A DNA stretch of 44,839 nt. Source: JAGXFP01 sp046484585 (GTDB lineage: Bacteria > Desulfobacterota > Desulfobulbia > Desulfobulbales > JAGXFP01). This document shows, in pieces, positions 24,745-33,442 of this stretch. Within the stretch, counting starts at the first letter, position 1. Each line of letters begins with the position of its first letter. The stretch spans positions 1 through 44,839 of the forward strand of contig JAWOIQ010000161.1 of the NCBI GenBank assembly GCA_046484585.1. Direction: 5' to 3'. Below the pieces are notes generated by a model that saw nothing but the letters and a program-made list of their open reading frames with translations, did not search any database and was not told where the DNA came from. A program made the translations under genes and the position numbers.

Positions 24745-24888
24745 GATGACAAACTCGCAAAAAGTTAAAGCTGAGTTGAGCAGCTTGCCTGCTCGTACGA
24801 AACTTATGCCCTATGGGTACAAATGGGATGGCTAAGCAAAAATACGCCACGACGCAGTAGATCGGAGTTTTTGGGACGCCCTCAAAGA
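24745..24888. repeat. Family A element, inverted modules
   Basis: Begins ATGACAAACTCGCAAAAAG, then GAGCAGCTTGCCTGCTCGTA and CGAAACTTATGCCCTATGGG, the reverse complement of 18610-18680, and then TACGCCACGACGCAGTAGAT shared with 1170-1210 and 6538-6560. It ends near GACGCCCTCAAAG, 25 bases before the next gene. Confidence 0.7.
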
Positions 24889-24913
24889 TCAAACGTCCGG
24901 CGCGGAGATATGG

Positions 24914-25957
24914 ATGAACGACTTGATAAAATATGAAAAAACCATTGAGCATTACCTCCGGCAGGGCGACCACCAAAAAGCCGTTAAGGGCCTGCTTGCC
25001 CTGATAAAACTCTACGCCCAAAACAAGGATTTTGCCAAGGCTGAAGAGCTGCGGGAACGGATAACCGAGGTCAACCCCTCTGCCCTGAGCGAGGTTATTC
25101 TGGCCCAGCAATTAATCGACTCCGCCCGTTCCAAACCTGTCGCCGAAAGTCACCGGAAAGTCTGGGCGGAACTGTATGACATCTTGACCAATGAAGAGTC
25201 CCGGGCCATGCAAAACGAACTGCGCGAGGCCACCTTTGAACCGGGCCAAACCATCTTCGCCCAGGGCCAGAAGAATTCAAATCTCTATTTTATCGACGCC
25301 GGTCAGGCCAAGCACCTTTACAACCAGGAACACAGGGAAATTTTTATCAGCAAGATTTCAGCCGGCAGTGTTGCCAATGAAACCTCTTTTTTCGATGCCG
25401 CTTTAAGCACCACCTCACTGGTGGCCATCAATCAGGTCACGGTCCATTTTCTGCCCGCCATCACCCTGCTCAGCTGGGAAGGGTATCTGCCGGCCCTTGA
25501 ATCGAAATTGCGGGATTTTTGTGGCCGCGACGTCAAGATCCCCGAGCTGTTGAAAAAAAACTCCCTGGACCGGCGGATCCAGCGGAGAATTTCCCTGCCC
25601 GGCCGTATCCTGCTCAAGGCCATCGACGCCGAAGGAACCTTGGTTGGCAATACCATCAGGGGAGATCTCGCCGATGTTTCGCTGGGCGGGGTATCGGTTT
25701 TCATTCAGACCCCGACCCGGGAACAGGCCCTGATGCTTTTGGGCCATAATCTCCATTTACGTTTCAATATGCCCCCCGACATGAACGAGATCGCCCAGAT
25801 CGGCACGGTTCTGGGGGTCCGTCGCCACGCCGCGGCTTTTGAAACCAAGGAAAGATATTCGGTTCATTTGCGGTTCAGTGAAATTTTACCCGAAAAAGCC
25901 ATTGTCGAAGCGGAACGCTTCATTAAAATGCTCAAGATCAACGAACAGAACCGCTGA
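24914..25957 (+). CDS. Cyclic-nucleotide-binding and PilZ domain protein
   Basis: 347 residues, cytoplasmic. About 1-60 is a TPR-like helical pair (HYLRQGDHQKAVKGLLALIK). About 95-200 is a cNMP-binding beta roll (FEPGQTIFAQGQ, LYFIDAGQAKHLY, FISKISAGSVANETSFFD). About 225-340 is a PilZ domain with RRIQRRISLPGRI giving the Arg-rich motif and DVSLGGVSVF giving D-x-S-x-x-G, so c-di-GMP binding is likely. No output enzyme or DNA-binding domain is present, so it probably works by protein contact. Start ATG 24914 follows GGAGAT. It may link a cyclic-nucleotide signal to c-di-GMP-dependent behaviour; an adenylate cyclase lies 4 kb downstream. Confidence 0.88.
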   Translation: MNDLIKYEKTIEHYLRQGDHQKAVKGLLALIKLYAQNKDFAKAEELRERITEVNPSALSEVILAQQLIDSARSKPVAESHRKVWAELYDILTNEESRAMQNELREATFEPGQTIFAQGQKNSNLYFIDAGQAKHLYNQEHREIFISKISAGSVANETSFFDAALSTTSLVAINQVTVHFLPAITLLSWEGYLPALESKLRDFCGRDVKIPELLKKNSLDRRIQRRISLPGRILLKAIDAEGTLVGNTIRGDLADVSLGGVSVFIQTPTREQALMLLGHNLHLRFNMPPDMNEIAQIGTVLGVRRHAAAFETKERYSVHLRFSEILPEKAIVEAERFIKMLKINEQNR

Positions 25958-26004
25958 TCAGGCCGTTGCAGCGCCAATACCCTGAAGAGGCGTGAGGTGG
26001 AAAT

Positions 26005-26631
26005 ATGAAGCTGGACATGCCGGTGATCGGCATCCTGCGCGGAATTGACGGCGGCTTCTTCCGTGAAGTGATGACCGCCTCTTTTGCGGCAGGTTTGCAG
26101 GCCCTCGAAATAACCATGAATACCGAAAACGCGGCCGGGATTGTGCAAAGCTGCCGGCCACGGGTCCCGGCAGGGAAACTTCTGGGCATCGGCACGATTC
26201 GTAATCCGGAAGAGGCCCGGATCGCCATTGAGGCGGGAGCCATGTTCCTGGTAACTCCCAACACCGATACCCGGGTCATTGAATATGGCGCCAAAAGAAA
26301 TATTCCGGTAATCGCCGGGGCCTTCACACCCACCGAGATTTATACGGCCTGGACGGCCGGGGCAACGATGGTCAAGGTTTTTCCCTGTGGCGTGGCCGGG
26401 CCCGCTTACCTCCGGGAAATCCGCGCTCCTTTTGAGTATATCCCCCTGCTGGCGGTGGGCGGCGTCAGCCTGGAAAATCTCGCCGACTATTTCAGGGCCG
26501 GCGCCGCCGGAGTAGGAGTCGGGCCTGGCCTGTTCGGCGCCAAAGCCCTCCAGGAAAAAGACCCGATACAAATCAGTGAAAATGTCGGAAGGTTTGTCGA
26601 AGCGGCGGCCGCGGCGGCCCGGTCATCATGA
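26005..26631 (+). CDS. eda: KDPG/KHG-type aldolase (bifunctional 2-keto-3-deoxy aldolase family)
   Basis: 208-residue class I aldolase of the Eda family, which splits 2-keto-3-deoxy-6-phosphogluconate (or 4-hydroxy-2-oxoglutarate) to pyruvate plus an aldehyde. Schiff-base Lys124 in TMVKVFP; general-base Glu35 in LEITMNT; GIGTIRNPEEA and LVTPNTDTRVI complete the barrel; LLAVGGVSLEN binds phosphate. Shine-Dalgarno GAGGTGG precedes ATG 26005. No edd (dehydratase) is nearby, so an Entner-Doudoroff role is unproven. The next gene, another pyruvate-type aldolase fold, starts 84 bases downstream. Confidence 0.87.
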   Translation: MKLDMPVIGILRGIDGGFFREVMTASFAAGLQALEITMNTENAAGIVQSCRPRVPAGKLLGIGTIRNPEEARIAIEAGAMFLVTPNTDTRVIEYGAKRNIPVIAGAFTPTEIYTAWTAGATMVKVFPCGVAGPAYLREIRAPFEYIPLLAVGGVSLENLADYFRAGAAGVGVGPGLFGAKALQEKDPIQISENVGRFVEAAAAAARSS

Positions 26632-26715
26632 TGGCCGCGCAACTGCCCGTTCATTTCGCCAAATCAGCCGAGTCAGATCATAAATAAAACCATTTAAGAC
26701 AGACAGGAGAGAGTA

Positions 26716-27660
26716 ATGTACAGACCCCAGATCAAGGTTATTGACTGCACCGTCAGGGACGGCGGCCTGATGAACAAGTGGCAGTTCGACGACGCCTTCG
26801 TCCGCCACGTTTACCAGGCCTTGTCCAAATCAGGCGTAGACTACATGGAAGTCGGCTACCTTTCCTCGGAAGGCATGTTTTCCCGGAAAGAAATGGGGCC
26901 ATGGAAGTTCTGCGCCGAAGACGATCTCAAGCGGATCATCGGCGACGCCGAAAAAACCATCAAGTTTTCAGCGATGGCCGATATCGGCCGGATCAGCTAC
27001 GACGACATCCCCCCCTGCACCGAGAGCTCTCTTGACATGATCCGGGTCGCCTGCTACGTACACCAGGTCGATAAGGCCATTTCCCTGGCCGAGCACTGCA
27101 TGGACAAGGGCTACGAGGTGACGATCAACCTGATGGCGGTCTCCACCGTCAATCAGCGGGATCTCGAAGAGGCCCTCGACGACCTGGCCAAAAGCCGGGT
27201 GCCGATCATCTATCTGGTCGACAGCTTCGGTTTCTTTTATTCGGAACATATCGACGTTCTGGCCAAGAAGTATATCGAGTGCCTACCGGGCAAGTCCATC
27301 GGCATCCACGGTCACAATAACCAGCAGCTCGCCTTTGCCAATACGATCTCGGCGATCATCAACGGCATAAATTATCTCGATGCCACCCTTTACGGGATCG
27401 GCCGCGGGGCGGGCAACTGTCCCCTGGAGCTGCTGGTCTCCTTTCTGAAAAACCCCAAATTCGACGTGCGCCCGCTTATCGAAGTTATCGAAAAGGAAGT
27501 GTTGCCCTGGAGCAAGAAGATCGAGTGGGGCTACTCGATCCCCTACATGGTAACCGGTACCCTGAACCAGCACCCCAGGGCGGCCATTGCCCAGATGGAG
27601 TCCGAGGACAATGACAAGGTAACCGATTTTTACGACCAGGTGACTTCGCTGCCCGTTTAG
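26716..27660 (+). CDS. HMGL-like aldolase catalytic domain protein
   Basis: 314 residues, metal-dependent TIM barrel of the HMG-CoA-lyase / 4-hydroxy-2-oxovalerate aldolase superfamily. Features: VIDCTVRDGGLMN (about 8-20) with catalytic Arg-Asp, GVDYMEVGYLSSEG, VDSFGFFYSEHI, metal-binding HGHNNQQLAFAN (about 198-209), and GIGRGAGNCPLELL. It lacks the C-terminal communication domain of DmpG/MhpE, and no acylating aldehyde dehydrogenase is next to it. Members of this shorter group are found in surface-sugar and unknown clusters; the substrate is unknown. Shine-Dalgarno CAGGAGAG. The stop TAG is a hybrid of target site and element E2 (see findings). Confidence 0.82.
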   Translation: MYRPQIKVIDCTVRDGGLMNKWQFDDAFVRHVYQALSKSGVDYMEVGYLSSEGMFSRKEMGPWKFCAEDDLKRIIGDAEKTIKFSAMADIGRISYDDIPPCTESSLDMIRVACYVHQVDKAISLAEHCMDKGYEVTINLMAVSTVNQRDLEEALDDLAKSRVPIIYLVDSFGFFYSEHIDVLAKKYIECLPGKSIGIHGHNNQQLAFANTISAIINGINYLDATLYGIGRGAGNCPLELLVSFLKNPKFDVRPLIEVIEKEVLPWSKKIEWGYSIPYMVTGTLNQHPRAAIAQMESEDNDKVTDFYDQVTSLPV

Positions 27661-27816
27661 TAACCGTTCACCGGGGCGGTCGCCAAAGCACCAAAAACCG
27701 CCGGACTGTAACCGTTTCAGCAGTGGTGCAGATTTGGACAAGCGGACCGGCGCCGCGTACCTTGTGTACGTAAGCCGGGCCGATCGTCCGAAGATGTGAT
27801 GCTGCTGAACGGTTAC
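27660..27816. repeat. Family E element E2 with exact 8-bp target duplication
   Basis: Exactly 157 bp, with 11-bp perfect inverted ends GTAACCGTTCA and TGAACGGTTAC, flanked by CCCGTTTA at 27652-27659 and 27817-27824. A second, inner copy of the end (GTAACCGTTTCAGCAG, from 27708) opens an inner dyad closed by CTGCTGAACGGTTAC. Central hairpin around CGTACCTTGTGTACG. Confidence 0.92.
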
Positions 27817-27862
27817 CCCGTTTAAGCTGATTCAACCGCCCAGGCCCGGGCCGGAGAGAGCC

Positions 27863-28987
27863 ATGCACATGACTAAACGACCAAAAAGCCCTTGCAGATT
27901 CAGCCGGGTCCTTGCCCTGGTCCTGTTCTGCATCCTTTGTTTACCTGCAATTTCGGCCAGTGTTGATCAAAAGCGTTTCGATTCTTTCATTGAGAAACAC
28001 GCAAACGGCTGGATCGACTGGGACAAGGGCTTGATTTACGGGATCGGCCGGGGTTACCTCGCCAAAAACCGCAATAACCGGCCTTTATCCCAAGGGGTAG
28101 CCGGGGTGCTGGCCTCGGGCAACATTGTCAAGCTGGCCTCCGGAATCCATCTGGATGACGCCAGGACCCTTGAATCCCTCGGCAGCGACCGCGTTACCAT
28201 CAAACTGGAAACATTTCTGAGAGACAAGGAATATCAAAGTGAGTTCGTCGATGACGGCAGCGATCCCTATTACGAGGTGATCAAGGTCGCAAAGATGAAG
28301 GGCCTCAGCGGGCTGACCGCCAAGCTACTGAAGCATTTAGATAACGAGCCGAGCTGGCGGGATTTTCCCGTTCAGACCCTGAAGCCCCGGGCGGAACTCG
28401 ATGACCATGATCAACCCTGGCTGGTCCTGGATGCCCGGGATCTGACAAACAACGACCGGGTTGAACCGGCCATGTTTCCGAAAATTGTTGGTGAAAACGG
28501 CGAGACCGTTTACGAACTGAGCAGGGTCGAGGAGGCCGCCCTGGTCAATCGCGGCATGATGCGTTACGTGGTTTCGAATAAGAGCGCGGCCGAACTGCGG
28601 GCCGACCATCGCCTCCTCGACCGGCTGCTGGCCAAGGCTGCGCCCGTATGGGGAGGGGTAGGTGAAGCCCGCGCGGAAACGGTGGAAAAAACCCTGAATA
28701 TCCCGGTGGCCCCGGCTCCGGCAACGCCACCCCGGCAAAGAAGGCAAAAACGGGAGCAATATATCGTTAAGAGCGTCACCGGGGTTCAGGGTCTGGCCAG
28801 GACCAATCTGGTGATCAGCAGCCGGGACGCCATGGCTTTAAAGGCTGAAGATGCCGCTTCCCGGATTCTTCGCAAATGCCGGGTCCTGGTGATCGTCTCA
28901 AGCCCGATCGGCGGCATTGAAGGCGCCCTGCCGAACCGGCTGGCCGCCCTCAATCACGGAGTCATCAATAACCCCGAAGATTCATGA
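27863..28987 (+). CDS. Exported protein of unknown function, paired with CHASE2 cyclase
   Basis: 374 residues. A signal peptide covers about 1-33: basic start, hydrophobic core LALVLFCILCLPAISA, small-residue cleavage site. The mature part has an N-terminal region DSFIEKHANGWIDWDKGLIY, a mid-domain LVLDARDLTNNDRVEPAMFP with GENGETVYEL that resembles the LPP20-like or secreted-repeat proteins of other Desulfobacterota, a Pro-rich linker with APAPATPPRQRR, and a C-terminal CRVLVIVSS segment. I do not assign a function. The last four bases overlap the cyclase start (ATGA), so the two are co-translated and the protein may be its periplasmic partner or sensor. Shine-Dalgarno GGAGAGAG. Confidence 0.75.
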   Translation: MHMTKRPKSPCRFSRVLALVLFCILCLPAISASVDQKRFDSFIEKHANGWIDWDKGLIYGIGRGYLAKNRNNRPLSQGVAGVLASGNIVKLASGIHLDDARTLESLGSDRVTIKLETFLRDKEYQSEFVDDGSDPYYEVIKVAKMKGLSGLTAKLLKHLDNEPSWRDFPVQTLKPRAELDDHDQPWLVLDARDLTNNDRVEPAMFPKIVGENGETVYELSRVEEAALVNRGMMRYVVSNKSAAELRADHRLLDRLLAKAAPVWGGVGEARAETVEKTLNIPVAPAPATPPRQRRQKREQYIVKSVTGVQGLARTNLVISSRDAMALKAEDAASRILRKCRVLVIVSSPIGGIEGALPNRLAALNHGVINNPEDS

Positions 28988-31095
28988 CCGGGAAAAGCCT
29001 TTTTCGCCGCCAGCTATTTTTTTCGGCCCTTTGTCTGATCCTGGTGACCGTTTCGGTAATTTTTGCTTATCGGGCCGGCCTTTTCAGCCGGGTGGACCAT
29101 TATCTCTACGATCTGAATGTATCCTGGCGCGGTCCGCTGCCTACCTCCGAGCGGATCACCCTCGTCATGATGGACGAGGAAAGCGCCCTCCGCCTGGACC
29201 GGCATCGCGACCAATGGTCCAGGAACAACCTGGCCGCGGCCCTTGATCATATCTGCGAAGCCGGCGCCGCGGTGGTCGGTCTCGATATGGTGATCTCCGC
29301 TCCTGATCCGGACCCGGCCGCCGACCTGCGCCTGGCCCGCTCGATCTGGGAGTGCAACAATGTCGTGATGGCCCGGGTCTCGGCCGCCCCAGGAGTGGCC
29401 GAGGTCGCCCCACTCCAGATTTTCCAGGAGGCGATGCTCGGCGACGGCTTTATCGACCTCCCCCTCGATCCCGACGGCGTCCTCCGCAAAATCCGTTTCT
29501 TCAATGCCAAACCCCTGGCCGACGGCACCCTTGAGTTACTGCCCGCTTTCGCCCTGGAAATCTCCCGGCTCTTTCTCGATCTGGCCTTCGATTTTGATTT
29601 TTCCGGTTCGGACCACTTCCTGATGGGCGGCGACGGCGAACAACAGTTGCAGCTGCCCTATCCCGAACTGCTGCTCAACTATCATGGGGACTACACGGCC
29701 TTTAATACGGTCTCCTATGCCGACGTCGTCCAAAACCGCGTCGCCGCTGAAGATCTGCGCGGCAAGATAGTCCTGATCGGCTCGACCCTCTCCACCCAGA
29801 AGGACTTCTTCACCACTCCCTTTTCCCGTTTCCAGCGGGACAGCGGGGAGCTCGCCGGCCGCTTCATGACCATCGACCGAAATGTGCTGGGCAGCAATGA
29901 ACCGGGCCTCGCCTGCCATGCCCACGCCGTGGAAACCATTCTCGGCGGCGACTTTATTCGCCACCTCAGCGGCAACCCGGTGGCCGGACTGATCATCTTC
30001 CTGGGCCTGCTCGGCCTGCTTTTCTATCTACCCAGAATCAGCATGGGCCTGGAAATAATCCTGCTTTTAACCGGTCTGGCCGCCCTGCTCTTCCTATCCT
30101 CCTGGTTTTTTCAGGCCAGGGCGATCCGGCTCGATATCGCGCCGCTGCTGGCAGTTCTGGCCGGCCAGTTCATCGTTGGAGTCACCCTGCAAAAGTCTTT
30201 CGACCGCAAGAAAACCGCCCTGATTACTTCGCTCTTCGGTAAATACGTCTCCTCCGGGGTAGTCAACGAATTGATCAAGGGCGATATCGCCGCCACCCTT
30301 GAGGGACGCCGGGAGAACCTGACCATCCTCTTTTCCGATCTGCGGGGCTTCACCACCATTTCCGAAAAACTCGGGGCCCGGGAAACCGGCCGGCTTTTAA
30401 ACCTTTATTTCGACGCGATGATCCCCCTGGTCTTCGAACAGCGGGGCACCCTCGACAAACTGATGGGCGACGCGGTCATGGCCTTTTTCGGCGCCCCGCT
30501 GCCGCTGCTCGATCATCCCGCCCGGGCGGCCTCCACCGCTCTCTTGATGATTGAGAAGCTGCGGGAGCTGAAGCAAAGCGGTGGGGTCGAAGGCGCCGAA
30601 GATCTCAAGATCGGCATCGGCCTTAACACCGGCGAGGTCACGGTCGGCAATCTGGGCAGTAATATCTTTATGGATTATACGATAATCGGGGATGCGGTGA
30701 ACCTTGCCTCCCGCCTGGAGGGCTTGAACAAGATCTACGGCACCAGTATCCTTTGCAGTGAATTCACGGCCCGGGAGCTTGATGAGCGGTTCCTGCTCCG
30801 TGAACTGGACAAGGTCAAGGTGAAGGGCAAGACGGAAGCGATCACCATCTATGAACTTGCCGGGTGGCGGGATCGGCAGCCGGAAAGCAGCCTCACCATC
30901 TTCTCGCTGTTTGACGAGGGAGTCGCCGCTTACCGGGGCCGCGACTGGCAGCGCGCCGAGCAGTTGTTCCGCCGGGTTCTGGAGGGTGTACCCGATGACG
31001 GTCCGGCCCGGCTTTATCTGGAGCGGATCGACGAGTTTCGCAAAAACCCGCCGTCGGCCGACTGGCGCGGCGTTACCGTTTTTGATCATAAGTAA
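28984..31095 (+). CDS. CHASE2-domain adenylate cyclase (class III)
   Basis: 703 residues. A membrane segment at about 8-29 anchors a periplasmic CHASE2 sensor (about 30-330; ITLVMMDEESALRLDR, VVGLDMVI, VSYADVV, GKIVLIGSTL). Three closely spaced membrane helices follow (about 333-400). The cytoplasmic class III cyclase domain is about 445-620: ILFSDLRGFTTISE with metal Asp about 450, KLMGDAVMAFFG with the second metal Asp, and DYTIIGDAVNLASRLEG. Lys in DKLMGD and Asp in DYTIIGD favour ATP over GTP. A TPR-like tail (about 640-700, FDEGVAAYRGRDWQRAEQLF) ends the protein. Likely makes cAMP in response to an extracytoplasmic cue, with the upstream exported protein. Confidence 0.93.
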   Translation: MTGKSLFRRQLFFSALCLILVTVSVIFAYRAGLFSRVDHYLYDLNVSWRGPLPTSERITLVMMDEESALRLDRHRDQWSRNNLAAALDHICEAGAAVVGLDMVISAPDPDPAADLRLARSIWECNNVVMARVSAAPGVAEVAPLQIFQEAMLGDGFIDLPLDPDGVLRKIRFFNAKPLADGTLELLPAFALEISRLFLDLAFDFDFSGSDHFLMGGDGEQQLQLPYPELLLNYHGDYTAFNTVSYADVVQNRVAAEDLRGKIVLIGSTLSTQKDFFTTPFSRFQRDSGELAGRFMTIDRNVLGSNEPGLACHAHAVETILGGDFIRHLSGNPVAGLIIFLGLLGLLFYLPRISMGLEIILLLTGLAALLFLSSWFFQARAIRLDIAPLLAVLAGQFIVGVTLQKSFDRKKTALITSLFGKYVSSGVVNELIKGDIAATLEGRRENLTILFSDLRGFTTISEKLGARETGRLLNLYFDAMIPLVFEQRGTLDKLMGDAVMAFFGAPLPLLDHPARAASTALLMIEKLRELKQSGGVEGAEDLKIGIGLNTGEVTVGNLGSNIFMDYTIIGDAVNLASRLEGLNKIYGTSILCSEFTARELDERFLLRELDKVKVKGKTEAITIYELAGWRDRQPESSLTIFSLFDEGVAAYRGRDWQRAEQLFRRVLEGVPDDGPARLYLERIDEFRKNPPSADWRGVTVFDHK

Positions 31096-31147
31096 GGAGT
31101 GCATCCGGCTCCTTCAGCAATTATGCTGATGGAAGGCTGGCGGTATA

Positions 31148-31175
31148 CCTGAATCCGTAGGGAATTTCACTTTAT
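31148..31175. repeat. Family B end fragment (B2)
   Basis: CCTGAATCCGTAGGGAATTT matches the B left end with an internal deletion. No right end or duplication seen; a relic. Confidence 0.5.
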
Positions 31176-31185
31176 CCCTGTGGTT

Positions 31186-31252
31186 GCAAAGAACAAGATT
31201 TCTCACATGCGTTCGAAATGACAGTTTTTTCGATTTCTTGCGAACTTGTCAA
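31186..31252. repeat. Half of the 1-126 hairpin with family A end
   Basis: AAGATTTCTCACATGCGTTC then GAAATGACAGTTTTTTCG, followed by the family A terminus TTCTTGCGAACTTGTCAA. It matches the right half of the element at 1-126. Confidence 0.75.
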
Positions 31253-31288
31253 ACATAGACAAACCCGCACAAAATCCCGAGATAACTG

Positions 31289-31646
31289 GTGTCTATCCAG
31301 AAATGAGGATTTTTGTCCGAGAACGCGAAGCAAGGATGTCGGAAAAGCACCCTAAAGGGTGAGCACTTTCCGACTCCGCGGCGACGAAGTTATCGGGCAA
31401 ACCTGAATCCGTGAGCGTTCGAGAACGGTGCAGATGCAAGGCGGCAACGATGTTGGTAAACTAATGGTATATCAATGAGTTGCCAACGCAGCAGATGCGC
31501 CGTTATCGAGCGCCCCGCAGGGCGGTGGGGTAAACCCTGGCAATCCAGGGAAAAAAGATTATCTAATGTAATGACAAACTGATAAGTGAAATTCACCACG
31601 AAGCCGTCACGGATTCAGGGCAAAAAGACCATTTCTGGACAGACAC
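31289..31646. repeat. Family C element C1, split by B3
   Basis: Left end GTGTCTATCCAGAAATGAGG and right end CATTTCTGGACAGACAC are inverted repeats. The left part (31289-31401) carries a GTCGGAAA / TTTCCGAC stem around a CACCCTAAAGGGTG dyad. The right part resumes at 31620 after the inserted B3. The homologous uninterrupted copy is C2 at 37201-37320. Confidence 0.88.
31402..31619. repeat. Family B element B3 inserted into C1, 5-bp target duplication
   Basis: 218 bp, from CCTGAATCCGTGAGCG to TCACGGATTCAGG. GCAAA is duplicated at 31397-31401 and 31620-31624. C2 reads GGGCAAAAAGACC uninterrupted at the same point, so it is the empty site. Core: GATGCAAGGCGGCAACGATG, small hairpin, GAGTTGCCAACGCAGCAG. 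Confidence 0.95.
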
Positions 31647-31666
31647 TAACCCAACAGGTAGAAAGC

Positions 31667-31870
31667 ATGGCGAAAGAAAGAGAAGCATTGACGGCAAGAA
31701 TCGTCGAACTCGAGACCAGGCTGGCCTTTCAGGATCACACTATCGAGGAACTAAACGAGGTGGTTACCGGCCAGCAGCGGCAACTCGACGAACTCCAAGC
31801 CGATTTTAAAGTGATCGGGGAGCGGCTCAAGCAACTTCTCGGCGGATCCGAGCAAAGCCATGGCCGCTGA
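31667..31870 (+). CDS. slyX: SlyX family coiled-coil protein
   Basis: 67 residues, the usual SlyX length: an amphipathic helix with heptad pattern (LETRLAFQDHTIEELNEVVT) followed by a conserved QQRQLDELQ and a polar end. Function unknown in any organism; found next to slyD in enterobacteria but not here. Start set at ATG 31667 with AGGTAG upstream; an in-frame extension back to 31586 is encoded by elements B3 and C1 and is rejected. Overlaps the helicase start by 11 bases, so the pair is coupled. Confidence 0.85.
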   Translation: MAKEREALTARIVELETRLAFQDHTIEELNEVVTGQQRQLDELQADFKVIGERLKQLLGGSEQSHGR

Positions 31871-33221
31871 TATAAGCCTGACCGTCGGCGCCGACTGCCT
31901 GCTGGAAAATAGCCCGCCCCGGTTGGTCAGCGAGATCAAGAAAGAACTCACCGTGGCCAATCCCCTCTATCTCGATGCCAGAAAATACGGGCGCTGGATC
32001 GGCCAGAAGCTTAAACCCTTTCTCTATTTCTACAGCGAAACCAGCCGGGGCCTCCGATTCCCGCGCGGTTTTGCCAATCAGGCCGTACGGCTCTGCCGGC
32101 AGCGTTACGGGCAGGAATCACCGCGCCTTATCGACCGGCGCCGGAGCCTGGCCGAGATCGATTTTTCTTTCAGCGGCGAGTTGCGGCCCTATCAGCTCGC
32201 CGCTTTTGCCGATACGGTTAAAAGAGACTTCGGGGTCATCGAGTCCGGGACCGGCTCCGGCAAGACCGTGATCGGTCTGGCGGTTATCGCCCATCGGCGC
32301 CAGCCCACCCTGATTCTGGTCCACAGCAAGGAACTCCTGCACCAATGGGCGGCCCAGATCGAACTTTTCCTGGGCTGCGAGGCGGGATTGATCGGCGATG
32401 GCCATTACCGTCTGGAGCCGGTCACCGTGGCGATTGTCAATTCGGCCCAGAAAAGGTTGGCGGATCTGCCCGAGCGTTTCGGGCAGATCTGCGTCGACGA
32501 ATGCCACCGGGTGCCCGCCTCCCTGTTCACCGAGGTGGTCACCGCCTTCGACTGCCGGTACGCCCTTGGTTTATCGGCCACCGCCTTCAGAAGAGATGGC
32601 CTGACTAACCTTATCCATTTATATCTCGGCGAATGCCTGCACCGGGTTGCTGCCGACGATCTCCATGCCAGCGGCGCGGTCCTCAAGCCGGAGTTAATCC
32701 AGAAACCCACCGATTTCACTTACGGCTACCGGGGTAATTATCAGAACCTCTTAAAGGCGCTGACCGGCAATGCCGAGCGCAACAGCTTGATCTGCCGGGA
32801 TATCGTCGCCGAGGCGAGGCGGGAGAAAGGAACGATTCTGGTAGTAAGCGACCGGGTCGCCCATTGCGAGGCGCTGGCCGGGTCCATCACCGCCCTGGCC
32901 CCCGAACTGAAGGTGGCGGTGCTCACCGGCAAGATGCCTTCCGAACGGCGAACCGCCCTGATCGGTGAGGTCCGTAAGGGTGAAATTGAAGTGCTGATCT
33001 CCACGGTGCAGCTGATCGGCGAGGGCTTCGACTGCCCCGGTCTGCGGGCCCTGTTTTTAACGACCCCGATCAAATTCAGCGGCCGGCTCCTCCAGGTGGT
33101 CGGCCGCATTTTACGACCGGCTGGCGATAAAAAGGCCCTGGTCTACGACTATGCCGACCCGGTCCCGGTCCTGCAATCTTCGGCCCGGTCCAGAAGTATG
33201 ACCTTCCAAAAATGCTCCTGA
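31860..33221 (+). CDS. SF2 DEAD/DEAH-box helicase (XPB/Rad25-like)
   Basis: 453 residues, two RecA domains. Motif I GTGSGKT (about 131-137), motif II DECH (about 214-217), motif III LSATAF (about 239), motif VI QVVGRILRP (about 411-419). The N-terminal 100 residues (about 40-95, RKYGRWIGQKLKPFLYFY) form a small basic domain seen in related phage/bacterial helicases of the XPB group. Role probably in DNA repair or unwinding; unspecified. It overlaps slyX. The stop TGA (33219-33221) and the Ser codon before it come from repeat B4, so the C-terminus SMTFQKCS may be shortened compared with the ancestor. Confidence 0.88.
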   Translation: MAADISLTVGADCLLENSPPRLVSEIKKELTVANPLYLDARKYGRWIGQKLKPFLYFYSETSRGLRFPRGFANQAVRLCRQRYGQESPRLIDRRRSLAEIDFSFSGELRPYQLAAFADTVKRDFGVIESGTGSGKTVIGLAVIAHRRQPTLILVHSKELLHQWAAQIELFLGCEAGLIGDGHYRLEPVTVAIVNSAQKRLADLPERFGQICVDECHRVPASLFTEVVTAFDCRYALGLSATAFRRDGLTNLIHLYLGECLHRVAADDLHASGAVLKPELIQKPTDFTYGYRGNYQNLLKALTGNAERNSLICRDIVAEARREKGTILVVSDRVAHCEALAGSITALAPELKVAVLTGKMPSERRTALIGEVRKGEIEVLISTVQLIGEGFDCPGLRALFLTTPIKFSGRLLQVVGRILRPAGDKKALVYDYADPVPVLQSSARSRSMTFQKCS

Positions 33222-33435
33222 ATCCGTGACGGCTTCTAGGGGATTTTGATTTATGCGTTAGTAGTTACGTAAAATAATCGTTTTTCACTGAAGCGCCTTG
33301 ATTCACCCCGCCGCCCTGCGGGGCGCCCGATAACGGCGCATCTGCCGCGTTGGCAACTCGTTGATATACCATCAGTATTATCAACATCGTTGCCGCCTTG
33401 CATCTGCACCGTTCTCGAACGCTCACGGATTCAGG
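33217..33435. repeat. Family B element B4, full length
   Basis: 219 bp, CCTGAATCCGTGACGG to TCACGGATTCAGG. Flanks ATGCT (33212-33216) and ATGTT (33436-33440) are a 5-bp duplication with one mismatch. Orientation opposite to B3. It lies between the convergent helicase and outer-membrane protein genes and gives the helicase its stop. Confidence 0.9.
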
Positions 33436-33442
33436 ATGTTGA

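Noticed and set aside
31586..31666. N-terminal extension of SlyX
   Set aside because: Encoded by elements B3 and C1; the 67-residue form from 31667 matches the family.
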